From: Candidatus Bathyarchaeota archaeon
GTDB taxonomy: Archaea; Thermoproteota; Bathyarchaeia; Bathyarchaeales; Bathyarchaeaceae
Length of the DNA: 8,240 nucleotides
Assembly: GCA_029883255.1 (NCBI GenBank)
Contig: JAOUJL010000057.1
Span: 1-8,240 of the forward strand
Direction of reading: 5' to 3'
Shown: in pieces, positions 1-6,169 of the stretch
How positions within the stretch are numbered: position 1 is the stretch's first letter
Layout: each line of letters begins with the position of its first letter
Translations under genes and position numbers: made by a program
Notes under the pieces: model-generated
Seen by the model: the letters and a program-made list of their open reading frames with translations, nothing else
What the model was told of the DNA's origin: nothing
Databases searched by the model: none

Positions 1-754
1 TTTCTGTGAGGTCTCCGAGGAAAAGGTAAAAGGGACCTTCAATCCTCTCGTTTTCTTCGATTTTGACCTTTTTCTTTACGCTTTCGATTGTGAAGGTTGG
101 CAGAACAGACTCTAAGAATCCTCCTACAACTATTTTTCCGCCGGTCATGCATGCTCCAGCCCTTCCTTCACAATCTTTTTGAACATAGATTGTTCCGTTA
201 TGCATTCTCAAACCCACGAATTGGCCGGCAGTGCCGTAGATTTTGATTACGCCCTTCCTCATGTAGACTCCCGCTTCGTTTCCGGCGTTTCCATAGACGA
301 TTATTTTTCCTCCACGCATTCCACGGCTGCTTCCGCGGTACGGTGCGCCCAGGTAATCGCCGGCATCTCCGTGGATCTCGATTGTTCCCCCCTTCATCAT
401 AGAGCCAGCCCATCTCCCAACATTCCCATGGACAGTTATTTTTCCGCCTGCCATTTCTTCACCCAAGTGCATGCCTACATCACCGTGAATTGCTATCTCT
501 CCATTTGTCATATATGCTCCTATTCTTCGAGCTTTGCTCACATCGCCGTAAATCGCTATGGTTGTTCTCTCTGTTTGGTGCTCTGTTTTTGTTTCCTCAA
601 CCTTGAAGAGCTCTCCAAGTTTTTTCTGTTTGTTTCCCTCCCAAATCGGGAGCCCTTCTATTTCTTGGCGGGTTTTGCCTTGGAAAAAGTCTGGGTTTAT
701 GCACTCGGTTGCTATTGGAAACTTGAAGGAATTTAAGGGGTAGAGGTTTGTCAT
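1..754 (-). CDS. fwdC: Formylmethanofuran dehydrogenase subunit C, 3'-truncated by window edge
   Basis: An open frame of 251 codons runs from ATG at 754-752 to the left edge without a stop. It encodes FwdC/FmdC, the scaffold subunit of formylmethanofuran dehydrogenase, which reduces CO2 to formyl-methanofuran in the cytoplasm. Residues about 70-211 form seven tandem units of roughly 20 residues of the type G-D/N-x-G-x(3)-G-x(2)-M-x-G-G-x-I-x-V-H/Y (for example HGDVG, HGNVG, HGDAG, YGNAG, YGTAG). This is the right-handed beta-helix pattern shared with the C-terminal domain of glutamate synthase. The fourth unit carries the longer AxYRGxxRGM turn typical of that fold. Family members are usually about 270 residues, so only a short C-terminal piece is missing. 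The ATG shares one base with the fwdA stop (TGATG) and no strong Shine-Dalgarno precedes it, which points to translational coupling. The family call is firm. Confidence 0.95.
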   Translation of the reverse strand, partial: MTNLYPLNSFKFPIATECINPDFFQGKTRQEIEGLPIWEGNKQKKLGELFKVEETKTEHQTERTTIAIYGDVSKARRIGAYMTNGEIAIHGDVGMHLGEEMAGGKITVHGNVGRWAGSMMKGGTIEIHGDAGDYLGAPYRGSSRGMRGGKIIVYGNAGNEAGVYMRKGVIKIYGTAGQFVGLRMHNGTIYVQKDCEGRAGACMTGGKIVVGGFLESVLPTFTIESVKKKVKIEENERIEGPFYLFLGDLTE

Positions 755-2445
755 CAGACATCAGCTTTTATTGTTATCGGGTGTGAAGCTTCCAGATAGT
801 TTTCTGTTACTGGATAATTTTCGTATTCAACTGTCCAGTACTCCCTGAATCTCCTCTTCATTTCCTCGGTTATTTTGATGGGTTCGGACACTTGCACGTC
901 AAGCCAAATGGTGGCTCCTTCAACATGCCTTAATATTTCTCCGTTCTTGGCAACTATCTTTCCGCCTTTAATAGTGTACGCAGCGTTCTCAAATGCTCTT
1001 CTGACAGTCTTGTACTTTTTGGAAGGGTCTGTAGTTTCTGGGTTTATGGCATATATGGCTACGTCAGCGTCTGCACCCACACCTAAATGCCCCTTCTCTT
1101 CAAGCCCTAGAGCCTTAGCCTGTCCTGCCCTTGTCATTATTGCAATTTCATAAAAGCTTAATTCACGATCAGTCGACGGAAGAAGGCTTCTGCTTTCCGC
1201 CCGCGGATTAATTTTCTTGAGGGTCGCCTCTCTGGCTTTTCTGCTCATAAACCAACCAATGATTCTCGGATAATAGATGAACGGACCGCCGTTTGGGTGA
1301 TCTGTTGTCATAAAAATTCTCCATGGATCCTTTACCAGTAGTGCTAGCTCGAGACCTGTTGACCACTGGATCGCGTGAACATAGCTTTTACGTCTGTAAC
1401 GGAAGGGCACAATCCCGGAGGTTGTTTCGGTTTCCACGTCGTGATTTACCCACTTATTCCCGGTGAGCCCATAAAGCGAATATTGGAATGGACCGTCAGC
1501 GGTCATGGTTGTTGTATCTGTGAATATTACTTGTCCCATGTCTAAGGTTACGTGTGGATGGTTGTTGACGTATTTTGCGATTTCCTCTGCTCCAGACTTA
1601 ACTGTTCTCCAGTCTGAGCCTTTGAAAGCGCAGAACTGGCAATGGGTTACGTGAATCGCAGGTTTTCCTTCAGAAGCCAAATCTTCAACGCACTTCATTG
1701 TGTTCAAGGCTGTGACGTAGTTTCCAGGTTTTCCAAGGTTGTTTGTGTGGACGTGAATCGTGTGGGGCAAGTTTAGAAGCTTGTTTACTTTGCATAGTCC
1801 GCGGAGGATTTCGCGCGGGGTTATGCCGAAGTATGGAACTTGGTCGTCTATGCTGCTGACGTTGCGTCCGGAACCCCAAGCTTCTAGGCCTCCTGGATTA
1901 ACGATTTTTATGGCGTATCCTTTCGTCGTGGCTATCATCCACGCCACGTATCTTGCACATTCCTCGATTTTTCCATCTCTTAGATATTCGAGTACAAACC
2001 ACCAGTCGCCGAGAAGCGGGTAAGTCGCCTTATCCACCATTGGGGTGTCGTTCAATTCTTCATGGGTGTGTTTGGCTTCTAGCGGAGGCATGGAAGGGTT
2101 CATTATGGTGGTGTAACCCATTCTCGCGTAACGATAACCAGTTGTAAACGTGGAAGGAACTGAGTGGCCAACACCTGACCTTGTATTAGGAGTTTTCCGC
2201 TCAAAATCCCTAAAGTGGTCTTCTGGCCTTAGAAGTCTTCCGGTGTTTACTTCAGACCCGGCGATATGACAGTGAATGTCCACTCCGCCAGGCATCACGG
2301 TCATCCCGGAAGCATCTATTTTCATTGCTTTGCTTTCGTTAACGTTTTCAACGATTTTTCCATCTCTGATTGCGATGTCCATTTTTTCGCCGTTAACACC
2401 GTTGATGGGGTCGTAAACGAAACCGTTTTTTATCAGAAGCTCCAT
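754..2445 (-). CDS. fwdA: Formylmethanofuran dehydrogenase subunit A (amidohydrolase-fold)
   Basis: This 563-residue protein is FwdA/FmdA, the metal-dependent amidohydrolase-superfamily subunit that condenses formate, delivered from FwdB, with methanofuran to give formyl-methanofuran. The length is normal for the family. Visible metal-site elements are HxH at His58/His60 in the VDIHCH motif, a lysine in AIKIVNPGG (Lys180) at the position of the carboxylated bridging lysine, HVH at His231/His233, His265/His268 in IHVTHCQF, and Asp382 in TTDHPNGG. The N-terminal beta-sandwich motif (LLIKNGFVYDP) and the C-terminal return of that domain (GADADVAIY, about residues 455-463) are both present, so the gene looks intact. 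It starts at ATG 2445, directly after the fwdB stop (TAAATG). A GGAGG sits 8 nt upstream inside the end of fwdB. It overlaps fwdC by one base. No missing catalytic residue was noticed. Confidence 0.97.
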   Translation of the reverse strand: MELLIKNGFVYDPINGVNGEKMDIAIRDGKIVENVNESKAMKIDASGMTVMPGGVDIHCHIAGSEVNTGRLLRPEDHFRDFERKTPNTRSGVGHSVPSTFTTGYRYARMGYTTIMNPSMPPLEAKHTHEELNDTPMVDKATYPLLGDWWFVLEYLRDGKIEECARYVAWMIATTKGYAIKIVNPGGLEAWGSGRNVSSIDDQVPYFGITPREILRGLCKVNKLLNLPHTIHVHTNNLGKPGNYVTALNTMKCVEDLASEGKPAIHVTHCQFCAFKGSDWRTVKSGAEEIAKYVNNHPHVTLDMGQVIFTDTTTMTADGPFQYSLYGLTGNKWVNHDVETETTSGIVPFRYRRKSYVHAIQWSTGLELALLVKDPWRIFMTTDHPNGGPFIYYPRIIGWFMSRKAREATLKKINPRAESRSLLPSTDRELSFYEIAIMTRAGQAKALGLEEKGHLGVGADADVAIYAINPETTDPSKKYKTVRRAFENAAYTIKGGKIVAKNGEILRHVEGATIWLDVQVSEPIKITEEMKRRFREYWTVEYENYPVTENYLEASHPITIKADV

Positions 2446-3903
2446 TTATGCTGCCTCCACCGGTATTTTCCTTTTGAGTCTTCTAACTTGGGAGAGAATT
2501 CTCCTCAAGATCTCCTCGTCTGGGAGAACACCCTTAGGCGAGTCAACAACTTTTTTGAGGGGGAGGGGCACGTGGTCCATGCGGTAGGCTGTTCCGGTTG
2601 CCTCTATCCCAACGAATGCGGAGGGAATAACGACATCGGCCATTTGGGCTGTAACATTCATGTGAGGGTCTATGACTATTAGCGGGTTTTTGACGAGGTG
2701 TTTAGCAGCTTTTCTTGGGAAGTTTGCGACAGGGTCCGAGGCAACTATCAGGGAAGCATCCGACTCTCCGCGTAAGAGAATATCGGTTACAGATGTTTCT
2801 CCGGGGTTGTATCGTGGATATCCCAGTGAAAAGTCAACAGCGTAAGGATACCCTGTCTGCCAGGTGAAAACAGTGTTTGCCCCTGCAACGTTGAAGTGTC
2901 CCCTCATGGGCATTATCACAAATTTTGTTCGCACGTTCAAGTCTCTAACAAGAGAGAGCGCAGCATCGATGTTTCTGAGCTTGCCCCTACTCATCGTCAG
3001 CCCAACTCCAAAAAATAAGATTCCGAAACTACATCTAATCATTAAGTCTGCAACCTCTTCAAGGTATTCCACTGGAACTCCAGCAACCTCGTCCACGTCA
3101 ATTTCTTGGTCTCGAATCAGTGCTCTGAAGGCTTGGAGGAGCTCATAATCCTTGTTGGGCTCAACCTGTATGAAATAGTCAGCTATTTCAGCGGATCTCG
3201 TCTTCCTCACGTCAATAACTATTAGTTTTCTCCCTTCCTTAAACATCGTCGGTGGGAGCTCCATTCTGGGCTTCGGCGGAACAGAAGGCTTTTTCCTGAA
3301 GAAAACTCTTCTGAGAGCACTTTCAATTTTTTTCTTAGCTACTAAGGCTTTAATTTTGGTTAAGTATCCCTTCCAAGCGCTTCTCTGGAACCTCCCCTCC
3401 GAAAAAGCTGTATATCTCTCGATGTGTCGCGGATGGGCACTCCATGGATTGCTTCCCCAGTAAACCACAAGGTCTGCTCTATGTCTAATCTGTCCGAGAG
3501 TGCACGAAGAAATGCCAACGTCTTGGATGCTCAAAATTGAGGGCCCGTGACATACCACTGCTGTGTTATCGATCACTCCTCCAACTTCTTCTGCCAATTC
3601 GAGGCCTACGCGTGTGGCTTCGCAGCTTGTTGAACTCCAGCCGTAGAGTATCGGGTAGCTTGCTTCAGCCAGGATTTCGGCAGCCTTCTGGATGGCTTCT
3701 TCCAGTGAGACTTCGACGAGTTTCCCATTTTCTCTTATTAGTGGCTTCAAAATTCTATGTTCACTGTTGTAGCCTAAAAACTTTGATTCACACATAGCGC
3801 AGCCGTTTTTAACCTTGACGATTTTTTCGTTTTCGATTGTTAGCTCTATGTCATCGCATAGGCTTCCGCAGACCGGACATGTCACAGCCTTAACAACGAT
3901 CAT
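2446..3903 (-). CDS. fwdB: Formylmethanofuran dehydrogenase subunit B (Mo/W catalytic subunit)
   Basis: FwdB/FmdB is the catalytic molybdopterin- or tungstopterin-containing subunit that reduces CO2 to formate. I chose ATG 3903 (485 aa). A GTG at 3924 would add seven residues, but the ATG has AAGG 5-6 nt upstream and gives the usual short N-terminus. Counting from this ATG, Cys9, Cys12, Cys16 and Cys38 (with Cys35 beside it) match the CxxCxxxC...C binding a [4Fe-4S] cluster. Cys118 in VCHGPS is the metal ligand, which is selenocysteine in some methanogens and a plain TGT cysteine codon here. YWGSNP and HPRHIERY follow as in the family, and DPVANFP and IDPHMN belong to the pterin-binding fold. 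The protein is about 50 residues longer than typical methanogen FwdB because of a lysine/arginine- and proline-rich insert at about residues 173-222. It is the first gene of the visible operon and its stop abuts the fwdA ATG. Confidence 0.96.
   Translation of the reverse strand: MIVVKAVTCPVCGSLCDDIELTIENEKIVKVKNGCAMCESKFLGYNSEHRILKPLIRENGKLVEVSLEEAIQKAAEILAEASYPILYGWSSTSCEATRVGLELAEEVGGVIDNTAVVCHGPSILSIQDVGISSCTLGQIRHRADLVVYWGSNPWSAHPRHIERYTAFSEGRFQRSAWKGYLTKIKALVAKKKIESALRRVFFRKKPSVPPKPRMELPPTMFKEGRKLIVIDVRKTRSAEIADYFIQVEPNKDYELLQAFRALIRDQEIDVDEVAGVPVEYLEEVADLMIRCSFGILFFGVGLTMSRGKLRNIDAALSLVRDLNVRTKFVIMPMRGHFNVAGANTVFTWQTGYPYAVDFSLGYPRYNPGETSVTDILLRGESDASLIVASDPVANFPRKAAKHLVKNPLIVIDPHMNVTAQMADVVIPSAFVGIEATGTAYRMDHVPLPLKKVVDSPKGVLPDEEILRRILSQVRRLKRKIPVEAA
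2454..2458 (-). promoter_or_regulatory. Shine-Dalgarno of fwdA inside fwdB
   Basis: On the minus strand GGAGG lies 8 nt before the fwdA ATG and within the last codons of fwdB. This supports the ATG at 2445 as the start and translation from a joint fwdB-fwdA message. Confidence 0.7.
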
Positions 3904-3934
3904 TTTTACCTTAACATACCCCACTCTTTAGACC

Positions 3935-3941
3935 TTTAAGT
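3935..3941 (-). promoter_or_regulatory. Possible TATA-like element for the fwdBAC operon
   Basis: On the minus strand an AACTTAAAGG stretch lies 32-38 nt before the fwdB ATG at 3903. With the usual archaeal spacing of about 25 nt to the transcription start, the mRNA would begin just upstream of that ATG with a very short leader. A second CTTTAAG-type word occurs near 3973-3979, so the assignment is weak. Confidence 0.3.
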
Positions 3942-3983
3942 TTCTCAGATTAGCCATTAAACCTTTTGGATTCTTTAAGTATC

Positions 3984-4082
3984 ATGGGCTGCCATTCTCA
4001 CGCGCGCGCCCTAAAATACTTAGGGAAACGCTACAAACCCAAAGAACGAATAAGACCTCGCGGTTGGGTAGTCTTCAGATAA
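3984..4082 (+). CDS. Doubtful 32-codon basic ORF
   Basis: An ATG at 3984 opens a 32-codon frame ending in TAA at 4080-4082. The product is strongly basic in its second half (KYLGKRYKPKERIRPRGW) and reads more like protein than the surrounding frames. I do not recognise it. No good Shine-Dalgarno precedes it; an ATTAAA word at 3956-3961 is about 25 nt upstream, which could support a leaderless message. The alternating GC tract and a hairpin lie within the frame. In the next frame, downstream residues (SSEIKELLEYGIEDY, about 4089-4133) also look protein-like, so a decayed, frameshifted gene is an alternative. It may equally be chance. Confidence 0.2.
   Translation: MGCHSHARALKYLGKRYKPKERIRPRGWVVFR
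4001..4010. repeat. Alternating CG tract, first
   Basis: CGCGCGCGCC sits in AT-rich surroundings and is followed by CTAA. The same 10-mer recurs at 4540-4549, also followed by TA. Alternating purine-pyrimidine GC runs can adopt Z-form DNA, but here that is only a composition-based remark. Confidence 0.5.
4009..4025. repeat. Inverted repeat CCCTAA/TTAGGG
   Basis: CCCTAA and TTAGGG are perfect 6-bp arms around a 5-nt loop, directly after the first alternating GC tract. No T-run follows on either side, so it does not look like an intrinsic terminator. Confidence 0.45.
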
Positions 4083-4488
4083 TATTTCATTTTTCAAGCG
4101 AAATCAAGGAGCTTCTGGAATACGGGATAGAAGATTACCCAAGTCACGACTAAACGCAAAACATTAGTCGCGACTATAGCACCACCTTGCCTTAACCTAA
4201 GTTGTTGGTGGCTTTTCATTTCTGCCCTATTCTTGAAACATTGTCCAAATAAAAGACGGTTTAGCATGGGATAGGTAAAAAAACGTAGGGGGGTATCGTT
4301 TTTGGCAGATAAAACTTCTCGCAAAAACTAACTTTTTAGTTTAGACGCTGACATATTTGGAGCCTAATAACACAGCTATGTTGAAAACGACCTTTTTTCC
4401 AAAAAACAAAATAGATAGGCAAAAAATTGCGAAAAGAGTTTGACCGTAAAGCCTTTTCATGCGTCAACAGACCCTTACTTTTTATCGC

Positions 4489-4531
4489 AGTTGTTGTTGT
4501 TTTTTGCCTACATTTTTTACCAACAACAACT
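4489..4531. repeat. 11-bp inverted repeat AGTTGTTGTTG / CAACAACAACT
   Basis: The two perfect 11-bp arms (4489-4499 and 4521-4531) surround a 21-nt T-rich spacer with two T6 runs. The left part of the spacer (4500-4510, TTTTTTGCCTA) is itself the reverse complement of 4416-4426, so alternative pairings are possible. The position is just before the second GC tract and repeat copy 1. It could be a structured RNA, a protein site or a remnant of a mobile element end; the sequence does not decide. Confidence 0.5.
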
Positions 4532-4538
4532 CCCACAT

Positions 4539-4549
4539 GCGCGCGCGCC
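4539..4549. repeat. Alternating GC tract, second
   Basis: GCGCGCGCGCC lies in an AT-rich context, sharing the 10-mer CGCGCGCGCC with 4001-4010. It directly adjoins the start of 45-bp repeat copy 1. Confidence 0.5.
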
Positions 4550-4592
4550 TACCCATGACATCTCGTAACAACCATTAAATGTCAAAAAGAGA
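4548..4592 (+). repeat. 45-bp intergenic repeat, copy 1, with 29-bp interrupted palindrome
   Basis: This segment matches 8004-8048 at 41 of 45 positions with no gaps; all four differences are transitions. It opens with CCTACCCATGACATCTC and closes with TGTCAAAAAGAGA. Inside it, TGACAT (4556-4561) and ATGTCA (4579-4584) form a perfect 6-bp inverted pair around a 17-nt centre, a shape seen in dimeric regulator operators. The centre holds CCATTAAA, which could serve as a TATA-like word. It ends about 90 nt before the GTG of the membrane-protein gene, in the same orientation as copy 2 relative to its gene. It could be an operator, a leader element or a dispersed repeat. Confidence 0.75.
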
Positions 4593-4681
4593 AAAAGAAT
4601 AATAATGAAGAAAGAGATGAAAAGATGAATACAAACATCCATGATATGAACGAGGAAAACTAGTAATTGAAATGTGAATAG

Positions 4682-5374
4682 GTGAAGAGGAATAGAGGAA
4701 TAAATTGGGGGATTCCTTTGATTATCGAAATGTTATCCGGTTTTCTTTTTCTGTTTATTTTGGTTTTAAACCTTGCAATGGGGGCATTAGGTTATTTAAT
4801 GGAAAAAGATGATTATGACCTAGACGCTGACCTGCAGAAGATTAACAATGATCCAAAGAAATTTCAAATAGGCATCGTTTTAGCGCTTATAGAACATGGT
4901 AGCGTCATCGCACTTACAATAATGTTGTTTATTGCTTTTAGTCCATATAACAGAATGCTTGGAATTGTTTTGCTTATCTTTCGGATAGGAGAAGGCTTGA
5001 TCCAATACATTAATGAACCGAACTACTGGAAACTCATCAATATAGCAAGACAATACTCAGGTACTAGTGGTGTTGAAAAAACTTCGTTGAGTGATTTAGC
5101 TCGTTCCATTTTCAAAACAAAAGATACTAGATTCAAATTTGCGATGATTTGTTGGTCCATTGGTACCCTCGCTTTTTCAATCGTGTTGGTCACCTCTGAA
5201 GTTGTACCCGAAATTATTGGATGTTTGGGAATTGTTGCCAGCATTCTCGTTGGCTTCGGTACTGGGATAAAACTTGTAAAGCCCAAATTTAAATTCGAAG
5301 TTATCGGTGCTCTGTTTGCGATGCTATTTGAAGTAATCATTGGAGGATGGCTATTATTTTCTCCGCTCATCTAA
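4682..5374 (+). CDS. Six-helix membrane protein, DUF4386-like
   Basis: This 230-residue protein has six likely membrane helices, at about residues 17-39, 63-86, 92-110, 151-171, 175-197 and 205-228. A charged loop (EKDDYDLDADLQK) follows helix 1, and a longer hydrophilic loop with several Lys/Arg lies between helices 3 and 4. Length, topology and the pattern of helix 2 ending in SPYNR followed by FRIGE in helix 3 resemble the DUF4386 family of uncharacterised integral membrane proteins. No enzymatic or transport motif is visible, so the function is unknown. The first possible start is GTG 4682, immediately after an in-frame TAG; ATG 4730 (residue 17, at helix 1) is a weaker alternative, and neither has a clear Shine-Dalgarno. 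Copy 1 of the 45-bp repeat lies upstream, and two tiny frames (4605-4628 and 4625-4663) occupy the leader. Confidence 0.8.
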   Translation: MKRNRGINWGIPLIIEMLSGFLFLFILVLNLAMGALGYLMEKDDYDLDADLQKINNDPKKFQIGIVLALIEHGSVIALTIMLFIAFSPYNRMLGIVLLIFRIGEGLIQYINEPNYWKLINIARQYSGTSGVEKTSLSDLARSIFKTKDTRFKFAMICWSIGTLAFSIVLVTSEVVPEIIGCLGIVASILVGFGTGIKLVKPKFKFEVIGALFAMLFEVIIGGWLLFSPLI

Positions 5375-5411
5375 AAGGATGGACATATCTGAAAATAAAA
5401 GCGATTGTCTG

Positions 5412-5422
5412 CATAAAATAAA
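5412..5422 (+). promoter_or_regulatory. Possible TATA box for the DUF3795 gene
   Basis: CATAAAATAAA is centred about 30 nt before the ATG at 5446. This fits archaeal TATA spacing for a leaderless or nearly leaderless mRNA. It is based only on composition and distance. Confidence 0.35.
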
Positions 5423-5445
5423 GGCGCGCTCAGAAGTGGACCTGA

Positions 5446-5865
5446 ATGAATGAAAATTCTAGAACGCAGCTAATTGCCCCTTGTGGAATGAATTGCAGTA
5501 CATGTATTGCATTTTTTGGATATACAATGAGAGGTAAAAAGAGAAAACATCCTTGTACCGGTTGTTGGTCAAGGGAGAGACCATGTGCATTCATCAAAAA
5601 GAAGTGCAACAAATTGCTAAATAACAAACTCCAATATTGCTTCGAATGTACAGATTTTCCATGTGTAACTTTAGAAACACTTGATAAACACTACAGAGAA
5701 AAATATGGATTAAGTCTAGTAGAGAATCTCGAATATATCCAGAAAAACGGTATCAAAAAATTTCTGAAATATGAACAAGAAAGATGGCAATGCCCTATCT
5801 GCGGCGGATTAATCTGTGTTCACAATAAAAAATGTTACATTTGCAACGAACGCAAAGTTATTTAA
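5446..5865 (+). CDS. DUF3795 cysteine-rich protein with C-terminal zinc-ribbon-like segment
   Basis: This 139-residue soluble protein has 15 cysteines. The N-terminal part carries the DUF3795 signature: CGMNCSTC (Cys13, Cys17, Cys20), CTGC (Cys37, Cys40), Cys47, Cys54, then CFEC-TDFPC (Cys65, Cys68, Cys73). The family is common in archaea and anaerobic bacteria and is thought to bind zinc or an iron-sulfur cluster; its role is not known. A second group at the C-terminus (CPIC at 116-119, Cys124, CYIC at 130-133) looks like a zinc ribbon added to the usual domain. Residues 21-55 are very lysine/arginine-rich. The ATG at 5446 is preceded by GTGGACC and a possible TATA box. It ends 24 nt before the next small Cys protein, so the two are probably co-transcribed. 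Confidence 0.85.
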   Translation: MNENSRTQLIAPCGMNCSTCIAFFGYTMRGKKRKHPCTGCWSRERPCAFIKKKCNKLLNNKLQYCFECTDFPCVTLETLDKHYREKYGLSLVENLEYIQKNGIKKFLKYEQERWQCPICGGLICVHNKKCYICNERKVI

Positions 5866-5889
5866 ACTTCTGGCGAAAAAAGCTGTTTT

Positions 5890-6099
5890 ATGCCAAACAA
5901 TATTCCTCTGGAGAAAGCTGTTGAATTATGCAAAGAACACAGGGACAAGCACAAGGTTCGTTTGTTCAGCCAATGTTGGGGTTGTCTGAAATATTCAAAA
6001 GAAGAGCCCAGCAAAATGTGTTTTTACAATGAAAAAAATTCTACAGAAAATCGTGGATGTAAATTTGTCAACAAACTGTTCGATGAATTGATGACCTAG
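5890..6099 (+). CDS. Small five-cysteine protein, function unknown
   Basis: This 69-residue protein has Cys14, then CWGC (Cys29, Cys32), Cys44 in KMCFYN and Cys57 in RGCKFVN. The spacing suggests a small metal-binding fold using four of the five cysteines. The first 20 residues are a charged amphipathic helix and the C-terminus (VNKLFDELM) is another short helix. The regular cysteine spacing, the sensible length and the 24-nt gap after the DUF3795 gene all support a real gene. It resembles short archaeal hypothetical proteins with a QCWGC core that I recall without a name. No Shine-Dalgarno stands out before ATG 5890, although the leader is A/T-rich with GGCG. It may act with the preceding Cys-rich protein. 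Confidence 0.7.
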   Translation: MPNNIPLEKAVELCKEHRDKHKVRLFSQCWGCLKYSKEEPSKMCFYNEKNSTENRGCKFVNKLFDELMT

Positions 6100-6158
6100 A
6101 TAAGCCTATTTTGAGTTTCCTCCACAAGTCATATTCTTGGATAAGCACATTGTTAGAT

Positions 6159-6165
6159 AGGTGGG
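6159..6165 (+). promoter_or_regulatory. Shine-Dalgarno that selects ATG 6170 over GTG 6161
   Basis: AGGTGGG ends 4 nt before ATG 6170 and overlaps the alternative GTG at 6161. It therefore favours the ATG as the true start of the acyltransferase gene. Confidence 0.6.
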
Positions 6166-6169
6166 ACAA

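Larger units (their letters stand above)
3904..4681. other. Long intergenic region between divergent fwdB and the DUF4386-like gene
   Basis: This stretch of nearly 780 bases separates two divergently oriented genes and contains no gene that I can support firmly. It is more AT-rich than the fwd genes. It holds two alternating GC tracts (4001-4010 and 4539-4549), a 6-bp-stem hairpin (4009-4025), an AT hairpin (AAACTAA at 4325-4331 with TTAGTTT at 4336-4342), an 11-bp inverted repeat (4489-4499 with 4521-4531), a second 11-bp inverted pair (4416-4426 with 4500-4510), and copy 1 of a 45-bp repeat (4548-4592). Minus-strand open frames at 4094-4324 and 4336-4536 look spurious, because their translations show no recognisable domain and are shaped by the low-complexity DNA. 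I saw no tRNA cloverleaf or transposase. Confidence 0.7.

Noticed and set aside
179..736. Plus-strand open frame of 185 codons
   Set aside because: It is antisense to fwdC, whose glycine-rich repeats are unmistakable in the opposite strand. The plus-strand translation has no recognisable domain.
2266..2682. Plus-strand open frame of 138 codons across the fwdB/fwdA junction
   Set aside because: It lies opposite two well-supported genes and shows only irregular Cys/His content without a family motif.
4094..4324. Minus-strand open frame of 76 codons in the intergenic region
   Set aside because: The translation has no motif I recognise, no ribosome binding site, and no partner gene. I considered a transposase remnant but saw no DDE or HUH signature.
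4336..4536. Minus-strand open frame of 66 codons
   Set aside because: It runs through the TTG/CAA inverted repeat and T-runs, giving a TTTT and Lys-rich low-complexity product; most likely spurious.
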